From assembly GCA_019155205.2 (NCBI GenBank), contig JAHNZQ020000172.1, positions 1,955,740 to 2,002,997 on the forward strand: a stretch of 47,258 nt of DNA, given 5' to 3'. The position numbers and the translations under genes are program-made. Positions 21,246-31,420 of this stretch are shown here, piece after piece. The notes beneath the pieces are model-generated. The model was not told the DNA's origin and ran no database searches. It was given only the letters and a program-made list of their open reading frames with translations. Origin of the DNA: Gracilaria vermiculophylla. Taxonomy: Eukaryota; Rhodophyta; Florideophyceae; Gracilariales; Gracilariaceae. Positions within the stretch are counted from its first letter, which is position 1; each line of letters starts with the position of its first letter.

Positions 21246-24200
21246 GGTTTCGGCAGCGGCGCGAACAACGCTTGTCGATGGGGCATGCGAGTGTCAGCGT
21301 TGCGCCCCTTCCCGATGTCGACTGATAAATAACGCCGGCGGCGGTTGACTGCACAGCAATGACGGCTGCGGTGGTCGCTGCTGTCGAGTGTCTTCGAGCT
21401 TCGCTGGAAGTTACCAGCTTACAGCACCACCCATATCATGAATGCGCTTCGAAAGAAATCAGAAACCCAAAATTAGGTGGCAGTGAAGCACGAAAAAGAA
21501 AAGTGACGCCCCAATCGAGCAGGATGTGTTGGCAACAAAATGGCAAGAAAACGCAGAAACTGGAAACCACGCAGACATGCATTCCATTGTGAGTGAACAT
21601 AAACACCTGTCGTAAAAAGAAGTAACTACTCGATATTTAATATTAAGATAGCAGGCGGGTTTAGTGGCAAAGCCGATTTTGCCTCGTCAGAGTTTTGAAG
21701 CATGGACGGGTACGGTTTCCGCACCATTTACTAACAAGCGGAAGATGCTCGAAAGCGCCACGAACCTTTATTGCACCAGAATATGACTGATAAACATGTG
21801 CGTGGCATAAATTCAAAACAAATCTTCCCATCGAATCGCGAATAAATAACAGCGTGTATGTCGCAGTGCATATAATTATGGTGGCATGAATCAACGCCTT
21901 TTTGGAACTGAGAATGAAATCCGCCAATTGCCATGTCTTTCAATTCAAGTTCGATTTTAAAGTTTTGCAGTGTTTGTCACCACGCGAAATTTACAGAACT
22001 GTCTTTCTTTTGGGATACTTTTGGTAAAAAAAGCACCAAATGCATCATTCATTTGGTCCCAATATATTTACTAATTAGCTTGATTGGTCCCGAATTTTCT
22101 GAGAAAGAATTACGAAATGGATGAATATCGAACAAAAAGGCGATTCTATCACAGGAGAGATCAAATTTCGTACTTATTGGAGATATTGACACGCTTTTGT
22201 TTATATTTGCAGTTCTGAAAGATTGATGTAGTTTGTATGCGTCGTCAAAATCCTCAAAATATGGTGGCCACAAACAGACTCGACAACCAACGTAATTTTT
22301 TGTGCCACCGTCACTAGAGGTTAAAATTACACTTCATGCAAGGACCGCAGTACAGTATTTCATCTTGAGACGGTGCCATTTGTTCCTAGTGAGACTGGTA
22401 AGACTATCGGATCGTGATTGCCCATTTTGAAGAAGACCACTCAAATCAATGGTAGTGGTTTGAGGGACATGGATAAACTTGGTCGGATCTGGAGTGAAGC
22501 GGTCACTCCACGGTACCTCACGGAGCTGAAGCGCAATAGCATTTGGTTATTCTGACTCCGAATGGTTTGCAGAACGCTCCATGGTTACGTTTCCGGAAAA
22601 CCCTTTTAGGTGTCATGGAAAATTCTTTGGATAAAACATCAACGTTCATTGCAGAATTTTTGACAAGAAGGTAGAAACATTTTTGCCCTCTTGGATACGA
22701 CTTCTGAATCACAAAATGCGCAACCCAGTGTGTCTAATAGTTGATGGAGCGATAGTGTTCATAAAATGAAAGACCAAAAAAAAATTGGCGGCCTATAATA
22801 GTTTTGTGAGGGTGTATCTTGAAAAGCGCAAAACTCAGGAAACTAATTTTAAGTTTTTCTGTAGTTGCGATTCACTTCGCAATCTGAAATAAGTGAGAGA
22901 TCAGAGGAAATAACAGTACATCATTTAGTTCGAAGGTGAAGCTACCTTTCATTCACTTCAAGAAGATTGCCGTTCACCCTGAAGCACAAGCCCGCTGGAT
23001 CGAATTCTCCGAGCAATCGGCTCGAAGCGAAAGATACATGTACTCGCAGAGGCACTGCTATCGGGAAGATTGCGTTTCCGCAATAGGCACTATTGCTCTG
23101 ACGAAGCCCGATATACAATGCCACGATCAGCACTCAAATCGTGACCATCTGCGCGGAGTAAATGGCTTTTTTGAATTATTACATTGCATCAAGTACCCCA
23201 CTGTTTTTTTTCCACCGTGTTCCTCTTTCTGGTCCTTTTTTTGAGGATCCTGTTAAAATTCGTTCCGCTTCCAAATGTATTTTTGAAACCGATTGAGAAA
23301 CTGAGATTTTTGATTAGTACTCTGCCAAATTAGCGCAATTATCCTGATTTCTGAGTCTCCACTACGGAGCTTGTTAAAGTCTGCGAGCAAGAACTATGCT
23401 TCAAAGTAATGTACTACACAATGTTCATGACTTCCGAAACGGGACTCTGGAGATATACATTCAATTTTCCGGTTCTGCTTTGGTTTTCATTGCGTACTGT
23501 TACTAAAGTTGCCGTAAAGAACATTATATTTAACTAAACATTTTAACATTATTTTGAATTTTTGTTTTCTGTCGTAAATAACCAGACTGAGGCTATCGTC
23601 AATCTGCCCGGGTGTAGAGTTTTCAAAATAAATATTTTTTGAAGGGTTTGAACCTTTCTACACGCCCCAGAAACGGTGTTCTTCAATCATATTTCAGTTT
23701 TTGATATTAAAAAAAGCCTGTTTGCTGAAGCTCTGTTGTAAATTACCAATGTTTTCCAAGCACATCTTTTAAGCCATTTGGCTGTCTCATGTTTCTGCTT
23801 TTCAACTAGCACAAACAACAGAACCTTGGCATGTTTCCAATACGAAAACAGGTTGCCTAATTTAGACGGACTACGAAAGTCGAAAAAACCAGATCAAAAT
23901 AATTAGAATTGAGATATATGTTTATTATTTTGACCTTCTATGAAATCACCGGTCCATTAAACAGTAGAAAATCGACATTTGGATCTCAGAATGCTTTAAA
24001 GCGCAAATTAAAATGCCTCTCTCCTTGATTAAAAGTTCAAAAGTTAACTAAGAAAATGGCGTTTTTTGCGGCACTCAAACTTTATACAACGTTTATGGGT
24101 TCTTTTCCCATGAAGCAACGACATGAACAATTCGAATGGAACGTATTTTCTTCACAGCATATCAGTTTTATCCTTCCACACAAGAGAGAACGGCAGGCTG

Positions 24201-24805
24201 AAAAACAGACTTTCCACATTTGGCAGACAAGCAACGATGATTCATTCACTTTACAGTACTCGCCTTTTTTCCGTAGAATACCGCAGCTCTTCACAAATTT
24301 GAACAAATTGCACTTTCTCCTCACCCACCGATATCTTCCTGAGAACAGTCGAATATCACAAAAGGTTCGTATAAAATTAAAATTTCAGAAGCAATGAAAC
24401 AAAATTAAGAAAGTATGCCATATTTTCAACCCATGCATGAAAAGGCTCTGCAAACCCAATTTCGACCAAATATCTGCAGGTTCATGATGTTCAGAAAAAT
24501 ATTATTTACCTGCTAAAATGGCTTCTGTGGGGCATATTGCACTCAATATATGCAGTCATACAAGACAAAGAAAGAACATATTGAAGAGCTTAAAAATATG
24601 AATAGAAGACAAGATTGCGTTGCTGATTTTTTGAAGCATCCTTAAAATGAAAAATAGTCATCAAAATCGTTATTTCAGATTCTAGTTGTTTGAAAATGAG
24701 GTGTCATTAAAAACTCAAAGACAGCCATCATCTTTAATATGCAAAAGCTGCAAAACTTAAAACTCTCTTAAACTAAAACCAGAACATTACTTTTCCAAAT
24801 TCACA
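21246..24805. other. Intergenic region, mostly AT-rich, no recognised gene
   Basis: The first ~350 bases hold the presumed promoter side of the secreted protein gene; I see no TATA motif that I would defend. Beyond that, short open frames such as 21661-21927 (-), 22049-22273 (-), 22936-23244 (+) and 24056-24397 (+) show no motif I recognise and no copy elsewhere in the window. Sequence from 23.2 kb on is strongly AT-rich. Confidence 0.45.
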
Positions 24806-25351
24806 ATGAGCGACAAGCCGTCAATGAGTAGAGAGGAAGCTGCTAATGTTCTTGCTGCATTGGGTGATCAGAACCAGAATAAAAGACGTCGTGCAGATTC
24901 CGAAGAGGATCGTGAAAAGAAAGAAAAAGAAAGGCGACGTGAACAAATTGCAATTCACAACCTGCTCAACTCTTCATCCCATACCAGCTCAGAGAAGGAA
25001 ATGCCCGTAGCCGGTCCGAGTCAACAACCAGCCAGAGAGTCAGTTGTGCCTTCAGCCTCAGAGGTACCAAACGTCACTGCATGGCCAATATGCCCCGTTT
25101 GCAAGAAACGTAAAATGGACTTAGACAAGCACAAACTCATTTGTGTGGAACGCACGTGCCCCGTAGACGGATGTTCCTACGTTACCCATCGTCCATACGA
25201 AATGAAACGCCATCTCAGGATTCATGAGCCAATTCAAAATCGTGCCTATGTGTGCCCTACATGTAACAAACGTTTTGTACGACGATTCCATATGACAAGG
25301 CATTTAAGAAGTTGCATGCCAACCAACAATCAAGAAAACCCGGAACGTTGA
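24806..25351 (+). CDS. Three-finger zinc-finger protein, paralogue 1
   Basis: This intact 181-codon frame starts at ATG 24806. A short helical N-terminus (MSREEAANVLAALG) leads into a highly charged coiled-coil-like or nuclear-signal segment (residues 26-52). A Ser/Pro-rich linker follows, then three zinc fingers. Finger 1 is C96-C99-H109-C113, finger 2 C118-C123-H136-H140 and finger 3 C150-C153-H166-C170, so fingers 1 and 3 are CCHC and the middle one is classical CCHH. Such fingers usually bind DNA, and a transcription-regulator role is inferred. The gene at 29592-30137 encodes a protein of identical length with every finger ligand at the same position. The TATA-less, AT-rich upstream region gives no regulation clue. 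Confidence 0.82.
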   Translation: MSDKPSMSREEAANVLAALGDQNQNKRRRADSEEDREKKEKERRREQIAIHNLLNSSSHTSSEKEMPVAGPSQQPARESVVPSASEVPNVTAWPICPVCKKRKMDLDKHKLICVERTCPVDGCSYVTHRPYEMKRHLRIHEPIQNRAYVCPTCNKRFVRRFHMTRHLRSCMPTNNQENPER

Positions 25352-27940
25352 TATGAACTGAAACTATATTTGAAAATGGGGGCTTTTCATTATTCGTTTT
25401 AGAAAATAATGTCTATGACAAATTCCTATACAGTCCATGAAACTCTCTTCCTCCACAAAGAAAATCTTCTTATCAAGAGACTTTGAAAGCGAAAGACCCT
25501 TCATATGCTGCAACTAGAAATACAAAAAATATATTTTTTACAAACACGAGAATGGAACACTGTAGTAAAAAAAAAAAGAAAAAGTACATTTGTTGTTTGT
25601 ATTTCTGTTTTTTCAGGTCGCACCTAGTAACCCATATCATGGTCGGTAGAAAAAGATGGGCTCATATGATGTAAAAATTGGCGAGTCCATCGCCCTCGGC
25701 GCCCCTCATTTTTCTAATTGGGAATGGCGTGAATCATGGCATGCAAGTTTTAGGCAAGGACGTATGCACGCATGGCCGATGAAAACCTGTAAATAGTGTC
25801 ATTCAAGGGTATTCGTATTACTAGATTTTATATCGCTTTTGCTATTGTAATATATATAAAACAAACATTTTGCTAAACTTTATCACGATTTCTATCAGAT
25901 CTTACTGAATATTCTAAAATACTGTTAATAGTTTTCATAATATCATTCGGAATAACAAAATTTAAAATCAAAAGAGAGCACTTCCAATCATCTTCAGAAA
26001 GTAAAGTGGATATAGAAAATAAAACAAAGTTAAAGAAGAAAACGCACCGTCATTTTGTATCATGAAGAAGGCAAACTACAATTATATCTAAATATGCCTC
26101 TCATACCGAAACCAACTAATAAAGGGCTCACTGCGCCTAGTATATATCTATTTATGCGTAAAAATGATACCTGGGAGTAGTTTGTTTACAAATATAATAA
26201 ACCCAGATGTACTCGGATAATTATGGTAGCAATATTCATATAATAAGGAGTATTTTTCATATAAACCTTGAAGAGTTAAAAATGAATCAAGGATGCTGTC
26301 AAAAAGCTTTCCAAAAATGATCTTAATTACTGCCTTTTTGAGTTTCTTGGTCCAAAATAAGTACTAAACATATAAAAACTATTAAACTATTTTAAAATAT
26401 TTTTTAAGATCTGATAGACGTCGTGATAAATTCGAGCAACATTTTGCATTTATTTCTTCGTGAATATTATTTCAAAATATCTGATAACGAATATACTTTG
26501 TTTTTTCAAAGGTTGTTCACCAAAATATCCAATCAATAACCTTGGCATGAACATACTTATGTATTCTTGCAATTTTAAAATATAACTCAAAAGAATAGCT
26601 AGTTTTTAAAAGCCGATAACATTATGAATAGTAAATACGTTCTAATGGAAAAGACAGTTAATACCTCAAAATTCAGAGTGTATATATTAGGCATAAAATT
26701 CAAAATGTATAAATTTACTATTTGTTTATGAAGTTTAAATATTTATTTGACATGTGGCAAGATAATTCTTACTAATGTTTTTCTTCAGGCGTAGTGTAAA
26801 TGAATACTGACGAGAAGGTAGTTGTTATAATGGCATAGATGAAATTAAAAATGTTTATCTTAATAGGGCCATACACAAAACGAATAATGTTGAGAGAAAT
26901 ACGAAAATTCAAAGAATTCTTGGAAGCTTTGTATTGAAAAGCACGTTGTCATAAACTAGAAAACCTATTCGCCATTTCGATGTTTTTCTGGGTGTGTGTA
27001 TATTAATACATCTCTCAAATAAAAATTTACAAAAAACAAAAAATGTAGCTTCCTGCCGACAAAACATCCGTGTTTCTCAAACATTGTTGTCATTGTGCAG
27101 GCATTTCTAAAAAAACATAGATAGCACTCTATTCCTTTATCATCATAAACACATTCAGTTTAGAATAGTAACACTGGCAGTGACTATTAATCTAACATGC
27201 GTATTTTTTCTTACGAATGGTATTTAGAAGCATTTTCAGTTTCGCTACAGCGCCTAAACCACTTCACATTGCAGGTAATGGCTGCAATTACTCCAGAATA
27301 TCCAAAGAATCTCTTTATATCCACGCAGCGGATTCGTAACGCCGTCAAAATGAACTCTCGCAAAAGCGTCTGCTGTCTACTTTTCGTCAGATTGGCTCCA
27401 ATGAAAAAACAATGAATCAACACAATGTATGAGGTTTTGTGTGGGAAATTGATCTTTCTGCAGATTATATAGTTATCTGCATTTTTTGCGCATTTCTGTG
27501 TTTGTTTTGTTGCTTAATAAATGATTTTTACTGCACTGTATTTTTAATTCTGTTTATATTAAAAAATTGCATAAGAGCTCACGAAAAATTTAGCTACCGA
27601 ATAGTCTCAAAGATCTAATGAATTTTGAAGGTTGCTTCCCCAACTCAATCAATCAGCCAAACGAAGCGAACACTATGTGCTCTTCAAATATGCCTTCACA
27701 TTTTGATTCCCTCAAGTATCATCACATTTTCGCTCCTCCAATCGCGGGCCCGCTTCGTTTTGCAATTCGTGAAATCGAAGCTGTTCGTGAAGCAATGGTG
27801 CTTGCAATATGCAACTTAATGCTTGCTCACGTTTATTAATTTATTTGTTTGGTATTACTTTCAATCAATCGGGATATTCACCAATTAGCCTTTACTAATT
27901 CGTCCAAAGTGTACAAGAAAAGTAACGAACTTGAAAGGTA
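25352..27940. other. AT-rich intergenic region with a large inverted repeat
   Basis: Apart from the inverted repeat at 25.8-26.5 kb (separate entry), nothing is recognised. Open frames are below 75 codons and without motifs. A run of A/G near 25568-25583 is low complexity. Confidence 0.5.
25810..26508. repeat. Imperfect inverted repeat, foldback or MITE-like
   Basis: The left arm (about 25810-25938) and the right arm (about 26368-26508) are reverse complements. Best matched are AAGATCTGATAG and TCGTGATAAA with their complements, and roughly 80 % agree over the central 75 bases. Similarity continues more weakly outwards to TAACGAATA / TATTCGTATTA. The ~430-bp centre has no coding signal. The arrangement suggests a non-autonomous foldback element or old MITE. 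Exact ends and a target duplication could not be fixed. Confidence 0.6.
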
Positions 27941-29219
27941 CAGTGCGTTTCAAAAACATATTACCCCTCAAAAGTGCGCCAAAACTGTACTGTAGACTAG
28001 ATTTTGCACATAGTCCAGGTAGAATCGTTTCAAAAAGATATGTACACCGTCTTCTTTATAATAAAAATGGCTCGACGCCCGCCACTTTTCAAGCATGAAC
28101 AGCTTCAAATCGTTAAGTTAAACGCCAAGAAACATTCCTACAGTGCTATCGCTAAAAAATTAAAGCGTTCTAGGGTCACAATTGCTACTTTTCTATAAAA
28201 CCCGACTCTATAGTGCTTAAAATCATCTTCTAGACGCCCAGAGAAGCTCAGACCAGTAGATAAGAGAGGTATTAAAAAGAGAGCTGTGCAAAGGAAAAGT
28301 ATCGTGCAAAACAATTAGAATTAATCTTAATCTCAACGTTCCTAAATCAAATATATGGAGGCAGATAAACAGCACAAACTTATTAAAATATAAAAAAATA
28401 AAAAACACTTTCTTTCTTCAAGACCACCAAAAGCCCAAGAGGATTGTCAGGTGTGCTGGAAAAGCCTGATGGAGAAAAAAATGGGAAAATATTATTCTTA
28501 ATGATGAAAAAAAGTTTAATTTGGACGGACCATATTGCTATAAATTTTATTGGCACGATCTTCGTAAACAACGTCATGAAGTTTATACCAGGCATTCAGG
28601 TGGAGGCTCTGTAATGGTTTGGGCAGGTATTTCTAAAAAAGGCTTGACTGAAATTGCCTTCATTGAAACAAACATGAGTGCGTAAAAATATCAAGAAGTT
28701 CTATTAAGTTATTTTCCACCGCTTGGTTTATGTTTTCATGAAGAAATTTCCTTTTTTCAACAGGATACTGCGCCTGTACACACTTCATCTTTAATCAAAA
28801 ATTGGCTACAGGAGTCTGAAGTATCTGTTCTAGAGTTACCGGCGCGCGCACCAGATTTTAACCCTATTGAAAACGTTTGAAGACTGCTGGCGAGGATGGT
28901 TTATGCGCATGAAAGGCATTTTTAGACAGTTTTTGAACTCAAAAACAGTATTAAAAATTGTTGGAAATCTACAACAGTTTCAATTGTGGAAAAGTACATC
29001 AATTCGATGCCAAAACGTTTCATTAGCGTTAAACCTCAAAAAGAATGCAAAATAAACTATTGAGCGTCGCGCAGTAAAGATTTGTTATTGCTGATCATAT
29101 GTTTTTGAAACGGTTTTTTGACTTTACTTTTTTCTGAAACCTATTTTTGTAGGCGTACAGTATACATTTGGTAGTTTTTTGAGATTTCACAGCATGTGGT
29201 ATGTTTTTGAAACAGTCTG
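27941..29219 (+). mobile_element. Tc1/mariner element with IR/DR ends (Tc1-3)
   Basis: It is flanked by TA at 27939-27940 and 29220-29221. The left outer repeat, CAGTGCGTTTCAAAAACAT, starts at 27941. The right outer repeat, ATGTTTTTGAAACAGTCTG, ends at 29219. Inner repeats lie at 28024-28046 (ATCGTTTCAAAAAGATATG) and 29094-29113 (ATCATATGTTTTTGAAACGG). This is the IR/DR layout of Tc1-type elements such as Sleeping Beauty. It is 1,279 bp long and the best-preserved of the five copies here, lying between the two zinc-finger genes. Confidence 0.92.
28067..29060 (+). pseudogene. Tc1-3 transposase, triad kept but frame broken
   Basis: ATG 28067 begins MARRPPLFKHEQLQIVKLNA, a helix-turn-helix DNA-binding domain that stops at TAA 28196-28198. 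After a frame change the catalytic domain reads FNLDGPY (first Asp, 28524-28526), SGGGSVMVWAGISKKG, FQQDTAPVHT (second Asp, 28764-28766) and PDFNPIENV (Glu, 28869-28871). The last two are separated by 34 residues, i.e. DD34E. Within this frame there are two stops: TAA at about 28683 and TGA at 28878-28880. The TGA sits at the conserved Trp, exactly as in Tc1-2. The normal role is cut-and-paste transposition at TA; this copy is inactive. Confidence 0.9.
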
Positions 29220-29221
29220 TA

Positions 29222-29591
29222 CTTCTCATTTGGTAAAAAGTATCAGCTTTTTAGTGACCATTAGGTCCAAAACAGCAGTAACTCACAGGTTATTTCTATT
29301 GAAAGCCTCACACAGAGGGGTAGGGTGGAAGAAAAAAGAAAAGCGAAAGCAAACACTCCATCTGATGGAGAGAGAAAAAGCAATGGAAGATTTCTTTAGT
29401 TACGTAGGGACTTTGCTCGAGATCGGAGATCGTTCTACACTAGAGCTGAAACTCTCTGCAACGTTTCGGGTCTAATAAATTTTGTTCTGCACTTTGCTTG
29501 GAGTTTCGATTGCGTCTTTTTTCATCATGCACACCTCTTTTCTAAATAAGGAATTAAAAGCCGTCGTCGTCAAATACAGTTTCAATCTGTA
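29222..29591. other. Spacer between Tc1-3 and the second zinc-finger gene
   Basis: A 98-codon plus-strand frame (29179-29475) starts inside the Tc1 end and has no recognisable domain. It is probably chance. The rest is the 3' flank of the minus-strand zinc-finger gene. Confidence 0.4.
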
Positions 29592-30137
29592 TCAGTTATT
29601 CCGGATTTCGCGATTTTTGGCGGCCACGCAAATTCTTAAATGCTTCGTCATACAATAGCGTCGTGAAAAACGTTTGTGACATCCAGGGCACAAATGGGCA
29701 CGGTTTTCAACTGGTTCATGATTCGTGAGATGGCGTTTCATTTGGCTTCTTTGATGGTGAGTAAAGGAACAGCCCTTAAAATGGCATTTAACCACCTTAC
29801 AACTAAGCATGTGCCTCTCCATGTTCTTTTTAGGTTTGTTGCAGGTGGGGCACACCGGCAATTTATTGCTGTTGTGCACCCCCGTGGAGGAAAGCACAAC
29901 TGATGGTCCGGCTGGTGCTGGCCGAGGGCCAGATCCATGCGTTTGTTTCTCTAGACTGTCACTGGCTGAATTGTTCAGCAAGTTGCGAATCGCAATTCGC
30001 TCGAGTTGGTTTTCTTGTCGTTTCTTTTGCCGAGCTCGTTCGGAACTTGAGAGGCTTCTTTCTCTTTGGTCTTTATGACCCAGTTGAAAAAGAATTTCAG
30101 CGGCTTCCATGTTGCTCAACGATTGCTTTCCGCTCAT
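29592..30137 (-). CDS. Three-finger zinc-finger protein, paralogue 2
   Basis: This intact 181-codon frame reads from ATG 30137 to its stop at 29592-29594. Zinc ligands fall at C96, C99, H109, C113; C118, C123, H136, H140; and C150, C153, H166, C170, the same positions as in the gene at 24806. Both share the N-terminal EAA helix, a charged segment ending in R/QIAIxNLLN, and the HEPxxNRAxxCPxC linker between fingers 2 and 3. By eye about 40-45 % of residues are identical, so the duplication is not recent. The product is a likely nuclear DNA-binding protein. It is convergent with paralogue 1. Confidence 0.82.
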   Translation of the reverse strand: MSGKQSLSNMEAAEILFQLGHKDQRERSLSSSERARQKKRQENQLERIAIRNLLNNSASDSLEKQTHGSGPRPAPAGPSVVLSSTGVHNSNKLPVCPTCNKPKKNMERHMLSCKVVKCHFKGCSFTHHQRSQMKRHLTNHEPVENRAHLCPGCHKRFSRRYCMTKHLRICVAAKNREIRNN

Positions 30138-31420
30138 ACTGAATTTTAAAGTAAACTACTTTTGGTTTTCTTGTTCAACAGCTATATGTTTTGCTGACGT
30201 TTTGTCTTAATCATTTCTTTTTAGAGTTTTGCCGCTGTCCATGCATTTCTATACCATTATGTTTTGAAAAGAATGGAACCCAGTAAATCATTTTTGTGAG
30301 TCTTTATTTTTTAATTGTGGGTGTCTCAAATAGTTAGTAATTTTGTTTTGCATTGCTTCATATTTTTATGCACTCAGTAAAGTGTATTTCTTTTCTTATA
30401 TGATTACATATTTTGAGTCTAACACGCCTTATCAAAGCTTTCATACTAAGGAATTGAAATTCTGCCAAATATCATAACGGTAAGGCATGTGCTCCAAACT
30501 TGTGTTGCAAAACCTCTTCTTTTACGTGTTTATGAAGATGTCAGTACTTTTCGATGAACGACTGTTCTCAGAATAATGTATGATGCTCATTAAAAACAAT
30601 TAAGGTTTAGATGAATATTTACGAAGATGAGGTAATTTACGCGCGACAATGGGAGGGCGGCGAATTGGCTGAATACTCGAGTGGACACGACAAAAGAGTT
30701 GTCTCGAAGGTCAGAGCAGGAATAGCCCTTACTATACGACCTTTATTTATGGAACAATGAGTTCATGAAGAAAATGTAAAACGATCAAAAATACGTCATG
30801 ATACACCCGTACAAAAGTAATCGAAGTACGACTGAGAATCAAGCATCTGGATGCCTACAAAACTTCATCGATCTTATTATTTACCTCATGAATTCGAAGA
30901 AATACCTTCTAAATTCAAGAAAACTTAGATTGTAAATACTCGCGGAGAAACAGAACTTTCGGAGGTTTTTGAAGAACAAAAATGGCATAAATCGGGCTCG
31001 TCATGAACATATTTTTCGAAAGTCACTTTTTGATTTTCTTTTTTCTTAATTCACTTTTGTTTATTCTTATAATCATGGTAGACTTGAAACATTTACTGAA
31101 CTTTATATAGACATAACTGACAGAGATAATAAAGAAATAAATCTTACCAAAGAATTTAAGCCGTTCCTCCAAAAATAAAGCTAATTTTAATTAAACAATA
31201 ATGCTTTCATATATAAACAGAAACAAGTCAACAAATATTTGGGTTCTTCGGAATAAGTAATACCTTCACCGAATAGTATTGGAATTAAATAGTTGAATAA
31301 TCAAAAACCCTATTTTTTTTCTGTTTAATACTTCAGTATCTGTCTAGCGTTCAAAACGTTAATGACGCTGCTCCAAGAAGCCTTCACCTATCTGCAGCTC
31401 TAGATTCTGGGGTACTTTAG
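30138..31420. other. AT-rich intergenic stretch
   Basis: This covers the upstream side of zinc-finger gene 2 and a further kilobase without open frames of note. No repeat or RNA gene is recognised. Coding-like composition resumes at about 31.4 kb with the gypsy element. Confidence 0.5.

Noticed and set aside
29179..29475. 98-codon plus-strand frame beginning at the Tc1-3 right end
   Set aside because: It starts within the terminal inverted repeat and shows no domain; probably chance.
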